A stretch of DNA of 10,791 bases, from the NCBI GenBank assembly GCA_001796865.1, contig MGNQ01000035.1, positions 379 through 11,169 of the forward strand. Reading direction: 5' to 3'. Shown piece after piece: positions 1 to 7,688 of this stretch; within the stretch, counting starts at the first letter, position 1; each line of letters begins with the position of its first letter. A program made the position numbers and the translations under genes. The notes beneath the pieces were generated by a model. That model did not search any database, had not been told where the DNA came from, and saw only the letters and a list, made by a program, of their open reading frames with translations. The DNA is from Chloroflexi bacterium RBG_16_56_11 (lineage in GTDB: Bacteria > Chloroflexota > Dehalococcoidia > Dehalococcoidales > RBG-16-60-22).

Positions 1-244
1 GCAGTCGGTAGATTTTGTATAAAACGGAGAAGTCGAACTTCCCCTTTCTGTTCAGGCAAATAAGCTCGACGCCCGGCACCGCTTTAACTTCCGGCTCCAG
101 GGCGCCGCCGGGATAAAGAGTCACCACGATAGGCTGAAACCGGTCCTTGTCCATTTCACGGACCAGCTCGAGCAATTGTTGCTCCGCGCCGCCGATACCC
201 AGCTGATTAATCGGGAACATTACCGTGATACGGGTGTTTTTCAT
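1..244 (-). CDS. Glycosyltransferase family 4, N-terminal fragment (3' end beyond left edge)
   Basis: Eighty-one codons are visible from the ATG at 242-244; the rest lies beyond the left edge. The translation opens MKNTRITVMFPINQLGIGG and continues with AEQQLLELVREM. This is the usual start of a GT-B fold GT4 glycosyltransferase: a first beta strand, then a glycine-rich GGAE loop and a helix that contact the acceptor. The next segments, PIVVTLYPGGALEPEV and VELICLNRKGKFDF, fit the second and third strands of the same Rossmann domain. The donor-binding C-terminal half is not visible, so the sugar cannot be named. The start overlaps the stop of the polymerase-like gene as ATGA, and AAGGT at 251-255 lies 6 bases upstream as a ribosome binding site, so the two are probably translationally coupled. 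Its place in the operon implies transfer of one sugar onto a lipid-linked glycan at the cytoplasmic membrane face. Confidence 0.85.
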   Translation of the reverse strand, partial: MKNTRITVMFPINQLGIGGAEQQLLELVREMDKDRFQPIVVTLYPGGALEPEVKAVPGVELICLNRKGKFDFSVLYKIYRL

Positions 245-1671
245 CTTTTCACCTTAACGGGGCGTTTTTCCGCCGATGCCAGCTTCAGCGTAGCTATGGA
301 AAGCCCGGCCAGGATCCATATAAAGACCACCTGGTCCATCACATTATGCGTGGCGGCGTTGATGATATAGGTAATCATCGCCGCGAAACAACCGAGAGCG
401 ATGCCCATCACCAGCGGATTGGAAGAACGACGGTACGCCTGGAAAAAGTTAACGAAAATACTTATCAAGAGCAGGAGAAAAGCGATAAGCGCCGGCGTTC
501 CGTAGGAAATCCAGACCCAGATTATGTCGTTATGGGGTTGTTCCACGCCCAGGACTTCGGTGGCATTCACCACCTTGGGATCGTACTCAATGGTGCTAAG
601 ATAGGCCTGTGACATCTCCTTGAAGCCCCGGTGCCCGATACCGAGGACGGGGTAGTCCATGGCGATACTGATGCCAGCCTCCCACAGGACGAGCCGGCTC
701 GCGGCGCTATCTTCCTCGGCAAAACCTTTGGAATACCTGTTTTGCTTGATATCGCTGTAAATCACGAAAGAGACGCAGACCAATATCACCGCCAGCACCA
801 TTTCCTTTTTAACTTGAGACCTGATAAAAAAGAGCATCACCAGCAGCCCCGCCCCCAGCGAATACAGGCCGGACCTGGTCCAGGTGTAGTAGGTCGCTGC
901 CGTCATGACAAAAATGGCGACAACCGCCCACAGGCGGAACCTCGGGTTGAACCCTTTCAGCAGGAAAACGGCCGTGATCGGGATTATCAACATGGGTAAA
1001 GTAAAGGACAGGTCCACGGGACTATCGTTGAGGCCCATCACCCTTCTTCCGTTGAAGTTGCCGCCGAGAATGGTATTGGCGATCGGCAGAAACTTGAAGT
1101 GAAAATGCTGCGAGAGGGCAAACAAGCCCGACGCTGCCCCGGTAGCGAAGGCGACTATCCCGAGCAGCTTGAGGTCTTGTTTGTTCTTTATCACCGCCGG
1201 GATGATGATAATGATAATCAACGAGGTCGCCACCTGGCGTACGGACTCCAGCGTGTAGGCCATGTCCGTGTTGACGATGTTAGCGATTATCGAGATAGCC
1301 AGGAAAATCACCGCCGGTAGCAGGATGCGCCTGGCGCCTTTGCCTAAAACCAGGCCCCCTTCCCGGCGCACCAGAGTCATCATCATTAACAGTGCCAGCA
1401 CCGCCCAGGTGAAACGGATACTGACGGGCGTGGCGGAAATATAGTACATGAAATTGCTGGCCGTAAGCTGTTGTATTATAAGCGCCGCCACGGCCCACAC
1501 CGGACGGTAAAAAGCGAGAAACAGGCACACTATCTGGGCGGCGAGTATCAGCGAAAGGATGGTGGTGAACCCGATGACGGTCAATATCAGGGTCAGACCG
1601 ATACAGGCGAACAGGGAAACGATTAGCCGTCTCTGTTGTATTTGGACTGCCGGATTAATGACTGTTTCCAT
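241..1671 (-). CDS. O-antigen ligase / Wzy-type polymerase family membrane protein
   Basis: This 476-residue protein is strongly hydrophobic, with about ten or more likely membrane spans from residue 15 to 465. It carries the marks of the O-antigen ligase/polymerase (Wzy_C) family: TWTRSG at 263-268 at the start of the conserved domain, a large loop with RLVLWEAG (326-333) and YPVLGIGHRGF (340-350), and the PHN motif at 379-381 in EQPHNDIIWVWISYGTPAL. In this family the long loop faces outside and its conserved Arg and His residues act on undecaprenyl-pyrophosphate-linked glycans, either joining repeat units or transferring the finished chain. Sequence alone does not separate polymerase from ligase. 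With a co-polymerase in the same operon, Wzy polymerase is the likelier role. The ATG at 1669-1671 has AAGGT at 1678-1682 six bases upstream. The gene lies 28 bases after the preceding glycosyltransferase, the largest gap in the window. Six consecutive isoleucines (152-157) sit within a membrane span. Confidence 0.87.
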   Translation of the reverse strand: METVINPAVQIQQRRLIVSLFACIGLTLILTVIGFTTILSLILAAQIVCLFLAFYRPVWAVAALIIQQLTASNFMYYISATPVSIRFTWAVLALLMMMTLVRREGGLVLGKGARRILLPAVIFLAISIIANIVNTDMAYTLESVRQVATSLIIIIIIPAVIKNKQDLKLLGIVAFATGAASGLFALSQHFHFKFLPIANTILGGNFNGRRVMGLNDSPVDLSFTLPMLIIPITAVFLLKGFNPRFRLWAVVAIFVMTAATYYTWTRSGLYSLGAGLLVMLFFIRSQVKKEMVLAVILVCVSFVIYSDIKQNRYSKGFAEEDSAASRLVLWEAGISIAMDYPVLGIGHRGFKEMSQAYLSTIEYDPKVVNATEVLGVEQPHNDIIWVWISYGTPALIAFLLLLISIFVNFFQAYRRSSNPLVMGIALGCFAAMITYIINAATHNVMDQVVFIWILAGLSIATLKLASAEKRPVKVKR

Positions 1672-1699
1672 ATCTCTACCTTACTTTATGTAAATTACT

Positions 1700-2866
1700 C
1701 TAACCGTTCTTCCCACCGGCCAGGTGGTCAAAAACTTTCAGGTACTCCTGTTGCATCACGCTCCAGCGGTACTTCTGGTAGACCGCCGAACCGGCGGCGG
1801 CCAGGGACACCCTTCTTCCCGGGTCGCGGTAAAGCTCGAGGATGCACCGTGCCAGGTCGCGGGCGTTTTCGGGTTCGTAATACATCACCGAGCTATCATC
1901 GAAGTAGTGCTTAATAATGGGTATAGCTGTTACCACGGACGGTTTGCCCAGGGCCAGATATTCGAATAGCTTATTGGGCAGCATCGGGTTCCTCTTTTCG
2001 ATAATGGACACGACGCCGACATTGGCCTGAGCGATATGGGCGACCACCTCCTCCGGTAGCACCCAGCCGGTGCATTCCAGATGGTCGCCGACACCCAGCG
2101 CTTTTGCCAGCTTTTCCAGCTGGGGTCGGTACTCGCCATCCCCCACCAGCTTGACCTTCAGGTTGGGGATTTCGCTTATCAGGGAAGGCATGGCCTCTAT
2201 CAGCGTCTGGACCCCGTATTTTTCCAGGAGATTGCCGTGGGTTATCACGCAGAAAGTGCCGTTAGCCGGCACGGCGGCCGGCGGCTGGTCGAAGATGCCA
2301 TCGGGCACATTGAGTACTACCGATATCCTGGAACCGGGGACACCGTGTCCTTCGATGATTTTCTTATTCATAATCTGCGTGCCGAGGCAGTAGTCCGCCC
2401 AGCGGACGCTCGCCTTTTCTACCAGGCGCAGCATCTTAATTAACGGGTGCCGGGTGCCGGTTTTAAAGCTGTCGGCGAAGACTTCGGGGGTGTGGTCGAG
2501 AATCTGAAAAATTATTTTAACGCCCAGCAACCGGGGGACCAGCGTGGTAAATACCAGGAAATCCGGCATATTGTCGACTTCGACCACGCGGTATCTCCGT
2601 GTCAGAGTAAGCCAGGACAGCTTCCAGAAGGCCAGGAAAAAGAAGGCGTTGTATTCGAAAATGTACCTCAAGAAACCGCCGCGCCGGTGCTCCACGGGGA
2701 GCCGGTAAACGTTCACCCCCCGCACGACCTCGCGACTCTTCTCTCCCTCGCCCTTCAGGCAGATAACATCGACATCGTAGCCGTGCGCTACCAGCGTCTC
2801 GGCGTTGCGCCGCGTGGGAACGCCGCGGGGATAGTACTTGTGACGGACGATGCACACCCGTTTCAT
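1700..2866 (-). CDS. Glycosyltransferase family 4 (WbuB/WcaI-like architecture)
   Basis: A 388-residue GT-B fold glycosyltransferase. The N-terminal acceptor domain begins MKRVCIVRHKYYPRGVPTRR with the strand-loop typical of GT4, followed by DVDVICLKGEGE. The hydrophobic stretch FFFLAFWKLSWLTL (75-88) may sit against the membrane. The C-terminal donor domain contains ITHGNLLEKYGVQTLIEA (208-225), the strand and loop KVKLVGDGEYRPQLEKL (237-253), and the nucleotide-sugar motif PNKLFEYLALGKPSVV (297-312). The retained Glu302 matches the second Glu of the EX7E motif. The first position is Pro294, as expected of the P-x-K-x2-EYLAxGKPVV subgroup, which includes WbuB-type aminosugar transferases. 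Donor and acceptor are unknown. The ATG overlaps the upstream stop as ATGA, with a strong AGGAG site in the end of the upstream gene. Family call is firm; substrate is not. Confidence 0.88.
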   Translation of the reverse strand: MKRVCIVRHKYYPRGVPTRRNAETLVAHGYDVDVICLKGEGEKSREVVRGVNVYRLPVEHRRGGFLRYIFEYNAFFFLAFWKLSWLTLTRRYRVVEVDNMPDFLVFTTLVPRLLGVKIIFQILDHTPEVFADSFKTGTRHPLIKMLRLVEKASVRWADYCLGTQIMNKKIIEGHGVPGSRISVVLNVPDGIFDQPPAAVPANGTFCVITHGNLLEKYGVQTLIEAMPSLISEIPNLKVKLVGDGEYRPQLEKLAKALGVGDHLECTGWVLPEEVVAHIAQANVGVVSIIEKRNPMLPNKLFEYLALGKPSVVTAIPIIKHYFDDSSVMYYEPENARDLARCILELYRDPGRRVSLAAAGSAVYQKYRWSVMQQEYLKVFDHLAGGKNG

Positions 2867-3852
2867 AGCTCTCTCCTCATCCGGCGCGGCACCAGAGATT
2901 TCCAGGACACCGACTTTTTCTCGTCGAGCACGTCCCGGTAAAGACTGATAATCCGCCGGGCGATAACGGCTTCATCCAGGGACCTGACCTTCTCACGTCC
3001 CTGCGTCCGCCCGGGATGCGCCAGGGCCAGCAGCAGCTTATCAGCAACGTCGGACGGGTCCTGGGAACACAGGTAACAGCCTTCAGTGTCGCCGATGACC
3101 TCGGGCACATCTCCCACCGGCACCGAGACCACCGGCAAGTTGCAGGCCATGGCCTCTTTGATTGCCATGGGAGAGCCTTCCGCATCCGACACCAGGAGAA
3201 GCACGTCGCCGGCATTCATGTAGCCGGGGACGACCTCATGAGGCAGGCCGGATACCAGTGTCAGCTCAATCGCCGGGTCTTTCTCGCGGGCGATGGCCAC
3301 GGCCGCCTCGACAATATCGAACCGTTTTTCCGGCCTCCTGTGGTTCCCGACCCACAGGACGAGTTTTTTATCAAGCGGTAAATTGAATCGCCGGCGGGCT
3401 TCATCCCTGGGTTCGGGCTTGAAGAAGGCCAGGTCGACACCGCAGGGGATGATTTCCACGTTGCGGCATTTGAGCTTGCGTTTCTGCTCTTCCGATACGA
3501 GAATAGCCCGGTCGACCAGCGGCGTGAGGAACCTGGAGGGAAAACGCTGCCACGTGGTGAAGACCTCGAGGCCGTGGTGCGTCAGGACTACCGGCAAGAG
3601 AAACTGGGCACGCGCCACCATGCCGGAGAGCACATAGTGGGCATGAATAATGTCATATCGCCGGTGCGAAATCTGCGCCCAGAAACGGAAATAGGCCTTG
3701 ACATAGTTCATTTTATTCTGTGTGCCGTCGAAGAAAAAGACATCCACGTCAGCGCCTTCGCGCCTCAGGGACTCCACCTGTTCCTTGACGAATGTCCCGA
3801 ACGCCGGCTTTTCCGGGGAGGGGTACATATTGGTTACTACCAGCACTCTCAT
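2863..3852 (-). CDS. Glycosyltransferase family 4
   Basis: This 329-residue protein has a complete GT4 layout. It opens MRVLVVTNMYPSPEKPAFGT, continues with FVKEQVESLRREGADVDVF, and has the strand DIIHAHYVLSGMVA (68-80), where many GT4 enzymes carry an HAH element. VLTHHGLEVF (89-98) and IIPCGVDLAFFKPE (134-147) mark the interdomain region. The donor domain has LVLWVGNHRRPEKRFD (164-179) and a complete EX7E motif, with Glu225 and Glu233 in EGSPMAIKEAMACNLPVV. It is shorter than the usual 370-400 residues but looks whole. Its start overlaps the upstream fusion gene by ATGA, with GGGAG at 3858-3862 five bases upstream of the ATG. It closely resembles the GT at 5630-6691 around EAMACNLPVVSV, so the two may be old paralogues. 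It probably adds one sugar to the lipid-linked repeat unit; which sugar cannot be told. Confidence 0.9.
   Translation of the reverse strand: MRVLVVTNMYPSPEKPAFGTFVKEQVESLRREGADVDVFFFDGTQNKMNYVKAYFRFWAQISHRRYDIIHAHYVLSGMVARAQFLLPVVLTHHGLEVFTTWQRFPSRFLTPLVDRAILVSEEQKRKLKCRNVEIIPCGVDLAFFKPEPRDEARRRFNLPLDKKLVLWVGNHRRPEKRFDIVEAAVAIAREKDPAIELTLVSGLPHEVVPGYMNAGDVLLLVSDAEGSPMAIKEAMACNLPVVSVPVGDVPEVIGDTEGCYLCSQDPSDVADKLLLALAHPGRTQGREKVRSLDEAVIARRIISLYRDVLDEKKSVSWKSLVPRRMRREL
2873..2877 (-). promoter_or_regulatory. Ribosome binding site of the glycosyltransferase at 1700-2866
   Basis: AGGAG on the minus strand, 6 bases before the ATG at 2864-2866, is the best Shine-Dalgarno match in the window. It is embedded in the last Arg-Arg-Glu-Leu codons of the upstream glycosyltransferase, which ends in an ATGA overlap with this start. 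Confidence 0.65.
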
Positions 3853-5630
3853 GACTGCTCCCGATTCTCTGGATTAAGCTGGCCGGGATTAGAGAGGAAA
3901 AGGCCGTTGAGGAGCGTGGGGTAGACCTTAAAGTAAGGTTTGGCTACCTCCCGTACTATCTCGTCGGCATTCTCCGTGAAGTCGCGGTCCGTCCGCTTGA
4001 TGCGGAGGCGATAGGCGTTGACCATGACCGCGTAAACGTCGCGCTGCCGCCGCAGATATTTGAGATTCGTGTTCTCGTCGCGGCGCTCCGTGCTGATTTT
4101 CTCCGGCACGTCGAGGAAATAGGCCGTGTCCGGCCGGGGCGCCAGCGCCAGCATCATCTTGATAGCGAAACGGTTGTATTTATCAACGGCGGGCAACGAA
4201 GACTCCATCTCGGCGGCCGCGTCGTAGACATAGCGGTCGCAGATGACTATTTGCCCGCAGAGCAGCGGCAGTCCCACCCGGAAGAAATTGGAGATAATCA
4301 TGTCCAGGGCCGTCAGGTAAGTCCAGAGCAACCGGAAAGCCGGATTGCTCAATCGCTGCCTTCGTACCGTGACATCCGTTCCGGCATTATTTCCGGGTCC
4401 GGTCCGGCGCCAGAAAAGCGCCTGGCTGACGACACTCAGGAGCCGGGTCAGGCCGAAGGTAGCGCAGCGGTTCCAGCGGTAGCTTACCCGGAGACCGTAG
4501 TGCCTCAGGCACTTTTCCAGGACGCGGGCGTGCTGGGTCTTCCCCGACCCATCAATGCCGCTGAAGGACACCAGGAAAGGCGTCTGAGGCCGGAGACCCG
4601 ACTTCAACCTGATACCCCTCAGGAATGTCCTGATGACCTGGTAGAGTCGGCTTGAGAGGCCGTCCCGCCGGTCGCCGAGTATTTTTTTATAAAAGAGGTA
4701 TTTGCTGAACATGAACGAGATTGAAAAAGGCAGGGCAAGAGGACTCCGCCGCCTGAGGCTGCGGTAATAGCGGTACAGGATAGAGGATTTTTTCAGCTCT
4801 TTACGGCATTCGCCCAGGACTTTCCCGGGGACGGCGGTTTTCCCGAACACCGCCCTCTCCAGGTAAGCGCTGATGGCAACGCCGAAACAGAGGCCGTCAA
4901 GCCAGCCAGACTGACTGGCGGTCTCTTTCATGTACGCCCAGTCGACATCATCCCGCCAGCATCCCTGCATCTTGACCAGGTCCGCCAGTTTCAGTTTCTT
5001 GTTTTCATACAGTCCGTGCGCCAGAGTAATCAGGATAGCGTCCTCCGGCGACGGGACGATCACGGCCTTGTCCCCGGGAGAGACTCCGGCCCTGGCCCAC
5101 AGCGAGCCGTCATCCATAAAACCCACGCCCCAGCCAACACGCGTGTGCAGGTGGATATCGGATGCCAGTTCGCCCCCCCGGAACTTCCGGAAAAGAAATT
5201 TCCTCGGCTCTTCCAGGTTTTTTAATTCCACGTAGCCCAGCTGAAGCAAAATAGCCCGGGCGGCCGCCTCGTGGTGCGGGTTCACCAGTATGTCCAGGTT
5301 ATCGCTGGTATAGGGAAACGGCAGGAAAGAGCCGCCCGATTTTATCATGATGCAGGGGATGCCGTGCCGCGCCCAGCGGTCCCGGACGAGCAGGTACTCC
5401 GCGCGCATGTTCTTGAAAAGCGTAGCCTGACGCTCGCGCGCCACGTTATACTCTGCCGAGGCGAAAAATGCGTTGCCGTTACGTCCCGCCTTAAAGGCGA
5501 GCATGGGGTATTTATTCTTTTCATAGAACTTGAGCAGCGTTGCAGCGTCGACCGTCTTACCGTTGGTGTGAGGAGAGCCGGTAACGATACGGACGCCGCT
5601 GGCAGTCAAGCCCGCGATTCGATTTTTCAT
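3849..5630 (-). CDS. Fusion protein: NTP_transf_5-like nucleotidyltransferase + thymidylate-kinase-like P-loop kinase
   Basis: A 593-residue two-domain protein. The N-terminal part (about 30-270) looks like the uncharacterised nucleotidyltransferase family NTP_transf_5. It has GIPCIMIKSGGSFLPFPYTS followed by DNLDILV (110-116), DIHLH (158-162), and SPEDAILITLAHGLYENKK (194-212), matching that family's PED helix and H-containing helix. The linker (about 275-350) is rich in Arg, Lys, Tyr and Phe and could bind membrane. The C-terminal part is a P-loop kinase: GIDGSGKT (358-365, Walker A), CDRYVYD (464-470), DTAYFLDVPEKISTERRDE (501-519) and a basic lid-like YLRRQRD (525-531). These motifs place it in the dTMP kinase superfamily. 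The TREPGGT-type nucleotide loop of housekeeping Tmk is missing, and the P-loop-to-DRY distance (about 100 residues) is longer than usual. It lies between glycosyltransferases, with 1-base (TGATG) and 4-base (ATGA) overlaps, so a glycan role is likely. Substrates are unknown; the fold calls are good, the function is open. Confidence 0.75.
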   Translation of the reverse strand: MKNRIAGLTASGVRIVTGSPHTNGKTVDAATLLKFYEKNKYPMLAFKAGRNGNAFFASAEYNVARERQATLFKNMRAEYLLVRDRWARHGIPCIMIKSGGSFLPFPYTSDNLDILVNPHHEAAARAILLQLGYVELKNLEEPRKFLFRKFRGGELASDIHLHTRVGWGVGFMDDGSLWARAGVSPGDKAVIVPSPEDAILITLAHGLYENKKLKLADLVKMQGCWRDDVDWAYMKETASQSGWLDGLCFGVAISAYLERAVFGKTAVPGKVLGECRKELKKSSILYRYYRSLRRRSPLALPFSISFMFSKYLFYKKILGDRRDGLSSRLYQVIRTFLRGIRLKSGLRPQTPFLVSFSGIDGSGKTQHARVLEKCLRHYGLRVSYRWNRCATFGLTRLLSVVSQALFWRRTGPGNNAGTDVTVRRQRLSNPAFRLLWTYLTALDMIISNFFRVGLPLLCGQIVICDRYVYDAAAEMESSLPAVDKYNRFAIKMMLALAPRPDTAYFLDVPEKISTERRDENTNLKYLRRQRDVYAVMVNAYRLRIKRTDRDFTENADEIVREVAKPYFKVYPTLLNGLFLSNPGQLNPENREQS

Positions 5631-6691
5631 CAGTTATTCCCTGCGCCTAGAGTTTGTTCCAGGATATACCTGGCGACAGCCTGCCAGGAGTAAGGCGCTA
5701 CCTTCTCCCGCGTGCGACAATTACCGTTGAGATTTTTCACGGCCTGGAGACCCAGCAGTAAACCTTCAGGGTTATCGGCATAAACCAGCCCCTGTCCTTC
5801 TCCGAAGATGCCCGGCAGGGTGCCGTAACGCACCGAGACGACCGGCAGATTGCAGGCCATCGCCTCGAGAACGGAGAGCGGGACGCCAATGCACGATTGG
5901 TCGGAGAATACCGGGAACAGGTAGCAGTCGGCTAGCTGGTATATCTCCTCGATATCGGGGAAATATTTATCGAGAACGATTACTCCCTGTCGGCGCAAAT
6001 CAGCCACCAACTCCTTCCCGCCGCTGTGGCGGAGACTGCTGCCTACGAAAATCACCTGCGCTTTACTCTCCCGGCGGACAAGGTTGAGGAAGTCGATATT
6101 TCTGCCGGCGGCGGCATGGCCGACGTGGAGCACGGTAAAAGCCTGTGTGTCCAGTCCGTACCTGGTCCGCAGCTCGACCTTCCGCGACGGGGACACCGGG
6201 ACGAACTTCTTGTTGTCGACGCCGCTGGGCAATAACCTGGCGCGGCAGCCCGCATCGCCCAGACGCTTCATGGCCGTTTCATTCTGCACGAAGACCGTAT
6301 CCGGCGATATTAGAGGCAGAAGGCGCCGGGAAATCCATCCGAGGTTGCGGGGCTGCAGGGCCACCATCACGACCTTCGTCGCGGGGCGGTTGAGCTTGAG
6401 GACGCGACTGCGCAGGAAGCTGGAAACGGTCGCCGAGGCCGAGGGCACGTAGCAGATGATTTCCGGCCGGAAAGCCCGGAGCCGCCGGCTCAGTCCGGCG
6501 TCGATGAATGTCTTGTTCACCCTGAGAGCCTCGGTATGCGGCCCGTCAATCCGACCCGTCGTCCGCAACGAAAGACCGAGCACATCGTGCTCTTCTGACC
6601 ATGACTCGATAAGCGAGTGGGCGAAGTGCTTGATGCCTTCGTCCACGGGCTGGGATAAATCTTCTGATATAACGCAGATTGGCTTTTTCAT
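5630..6691 (-). CDS. Glycosyltransferase family 4 with degenerate EX7E motif
   Basis: A 353-residue GT-B protein. The N-terminal domain starts MKKPICVISEDLSQPVDEGI, followed by KHFAHSLIESWSEEHDVLGL, the usual G-x-x-x-F-x-x-x-L pattern after the first strand. EIICYVPSASATVSS (77-91) and TVFVQNETAMKRLGDAGC (132-149) resemble the interdomain region, then LLPSGVDNKKFVP (153-165). The donor domain has FTVLHVGHAAAGRNIDFL (185-202) and LSVLEAMACNLPVVSV (272-287). Glu276 is kept, but the position of the first EX7E glutamate is Ile268, in SCIGVPLSVLEAM. This may mean altered metal-independent donor binding, or simply a divergent subfamily. The gene starts 4 bases after the epimerase stop and shares one base with the fusion gene that follows. 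The Shine-Dalgarno match is weak (AGGT about 17 bases upstream), which suggests translation by coupling. It probably acts on the same lipid-linked glycan as its neighbours. Confidence 0.86.
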   Translation of the reverse strand: MKKPICVISEDLSQPVDEGIKHFAHSLIESWSEEHDVLGLSLRTTGRIDGPHTEALRVNKTFIDAGLSRRLRAFRPEIICYVPSASATVSSFLRSRVLKLNRPATKVVMVALQPRNLGWISRRLLPLISPDTVFVQNETAMKRLGDAGCRARLLPSGVDNKKFVPVSPSRKVELRTRYGLDTQAFTVLHVGHAAAGRNIDFLNLVRRESKAQVIFVGSSLRHSGGKELVADLRRQGVIVLDKYFPDIEEIYQLADCYLFPVFSDQSCIGVPLSVLEAMACNLPVVSVRYGTLPGIFGEGQGLVYADNPEGLLLGLQAVKNLNGNCRTREKVAPYSWQAVARYILEQTLGAGNN

Positions 6692-6695
6692 AGTG

Positions 6696-7688
6696 TTAAT
6701 TAGTGTGACCTGCTACATTTCCGGCTAAACGGGCTACCGACTGGCGGTACCACCGTACGAAAAGCTCGACGCCGCGCTCGATGGGCACGGCCGGCCGGTA
6801 ACCGAGATCAACCCCGGCCCGGGAAATATCGGCATAAGTGATGGGGACGTCTCCCGGTTGCTGGGGCAGATTCTTCACCCGGGCTGTTTTACCCAGCGAC
6901 TTCTCCAGAAGTCGAACCAGGCTCATGATGTCGATGGGACTGGAGTCCCCGAGGTTATAGATCTGAAATCCCGGGTCGCGGGATGTCAATGCCCCCATGA
7001 TGCCATCGATAATATCGTCGATATAGGTATAGTCCCTTTTCGCCGTACCGTCCCCGTAAACGGGTATCTCTTCCCCTGCCTCGATTTTCCTGGCGAAGGA
7101 ATGTATGGCCATCTCCGGCCGCTGCCGGGGACCGTAAACGGTAAATAGCCTCAAGGCCTTTACCGGGAGTCCGTAAAGATGATGATAGGTCCGGCAAAAA
7201 AGTTCGCCGGCCGACTTGGACGCGGCGTAGGGCGAGGTCGGGTAGTCGATTTTATCATCCTCGCGGAAGGGCACGCGGCTATTCAGGCCGTATACCGATG
7301 ACGAGGACGCGAAGACGAACTGCCGGACGCCCGAAGAGCGGCTCGCCTCCAGCATATTTATCGTTCCCCCGATATTCACATCCTGGTAGAGGAGGGGCAA
7401 CTGCAGCGATGGCCTGACTCCGGCCCTCGCTGCCAGATGCGCCACCAGACTGATACTGTTTTCCGAGAAGATACGGTTCAGAAGCTCTTTATCACGGATA
7501 TCGCCCCGTATCATCCGGAAACTACTGTTATCCTCGAGCGCCCGGATGTTTTCTCTTTTTATTGCCGGGTCGTAAAAACTGTCCAGGTTGTCCAGCCCAA
7601 CCACGCTATAGCCAAGACGGAGCAGACGTTCCCCCAGGTGTGACCCGATAAATCCGGCCACCCCGGTTACCAGAACGGCCTCCTTCAT
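6696..7688 (-). CDS. NAD-dependent epimerase, UDP-glucuronate 4-epimerase-like
   Basis: A 330-residue extended short-chain dehydrogenase. The Rossmann motif GVAGFIG is at 9-15, and GLDNLDSFYDPAIKRENI (31-48) is the loop typical of UDP-glucuronate 4-epimerases. FASSSSVYGLN (126-136) supplies the catalytic Ser, and YAASK (154-158) is the YxxxK motif. LFTVYGPRQRPEMAIHSFAR (181-200) and PVYGDGTAKRDYTYIDDI (209-226) are the substrate-binding segments of the same group. The enzyme would invert C4 of UDP-glucuronate to give UDP-galacturonate, feeding the glycosyltransferases downstream; UDP-glucose/galactose or another UDP-sugar epimerase remains possible. I chose the ATG at 7686-7688. The protein then starts MKEAVLVTG, as expected for this fold, the ATG shares one base with the stop of the preceding gene (TAATG), and AGGGGG lies 7 bases upstream. 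An in-frame start at 7745 would add 19 residues foreign to the family. Confidence 0.9.
   Translation of the reverse strand: MKEAVLVTGVAGFIGSHLGERLLRLGYSVVGLDNLDSFYDPAIKRENIRALEDNSSFRMIRGDIRDKELLNRIFSENSISLVAHLAARAGVRPSLQLPLLYQDVNIGGTINMLEASRSSGVRQFVFASSSSVYGLNSRVPFREDDKIDYPTSPYAASKSAGELFCRTYHHLYGLPVKALRLFTVYGPRQRPEMAIHSFARKIEAGEEIPVYGDGTAKRDYTYIDDIIDGIMGALTSRDPGFQIYNLGDSSPIDIMSLVRLLEKSLGKTARVKNLPQQPGDVPITYADISRAGVDLGYRPAVPIERGVELFVRWYRQSVARLAGNVAGHTN

Noticed and set aside
1201..1218. A short ATT/ATC run encoding six isoleucines in the polymerase-like gene, considered as a slippage-prone phase-variation tract
   Set aside because: It is only 18 bases, imperfect, with a codon-sized unit that would not shift the frame, and it fits an ordinary membrane span.
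1672..1699. A promoter or terminator in the 28-base gap between the glycosyltransferase and the polymerase-like gene
   Set aside because: The gap is too short, with no hairpin plus T-run and no convincing -35/-10 pair; it holds only the AAGGT ribosome binding site.
2447..2941. A 164-codon plus-strand open frame
   Set aside because: It is antisense to two clear glycosyltransferases, shows no family motif, and is of a length expected by chance at this GC content. The same holds for the other plus-strand frames such as 631-999, 4251-4655 and 5271-5693.
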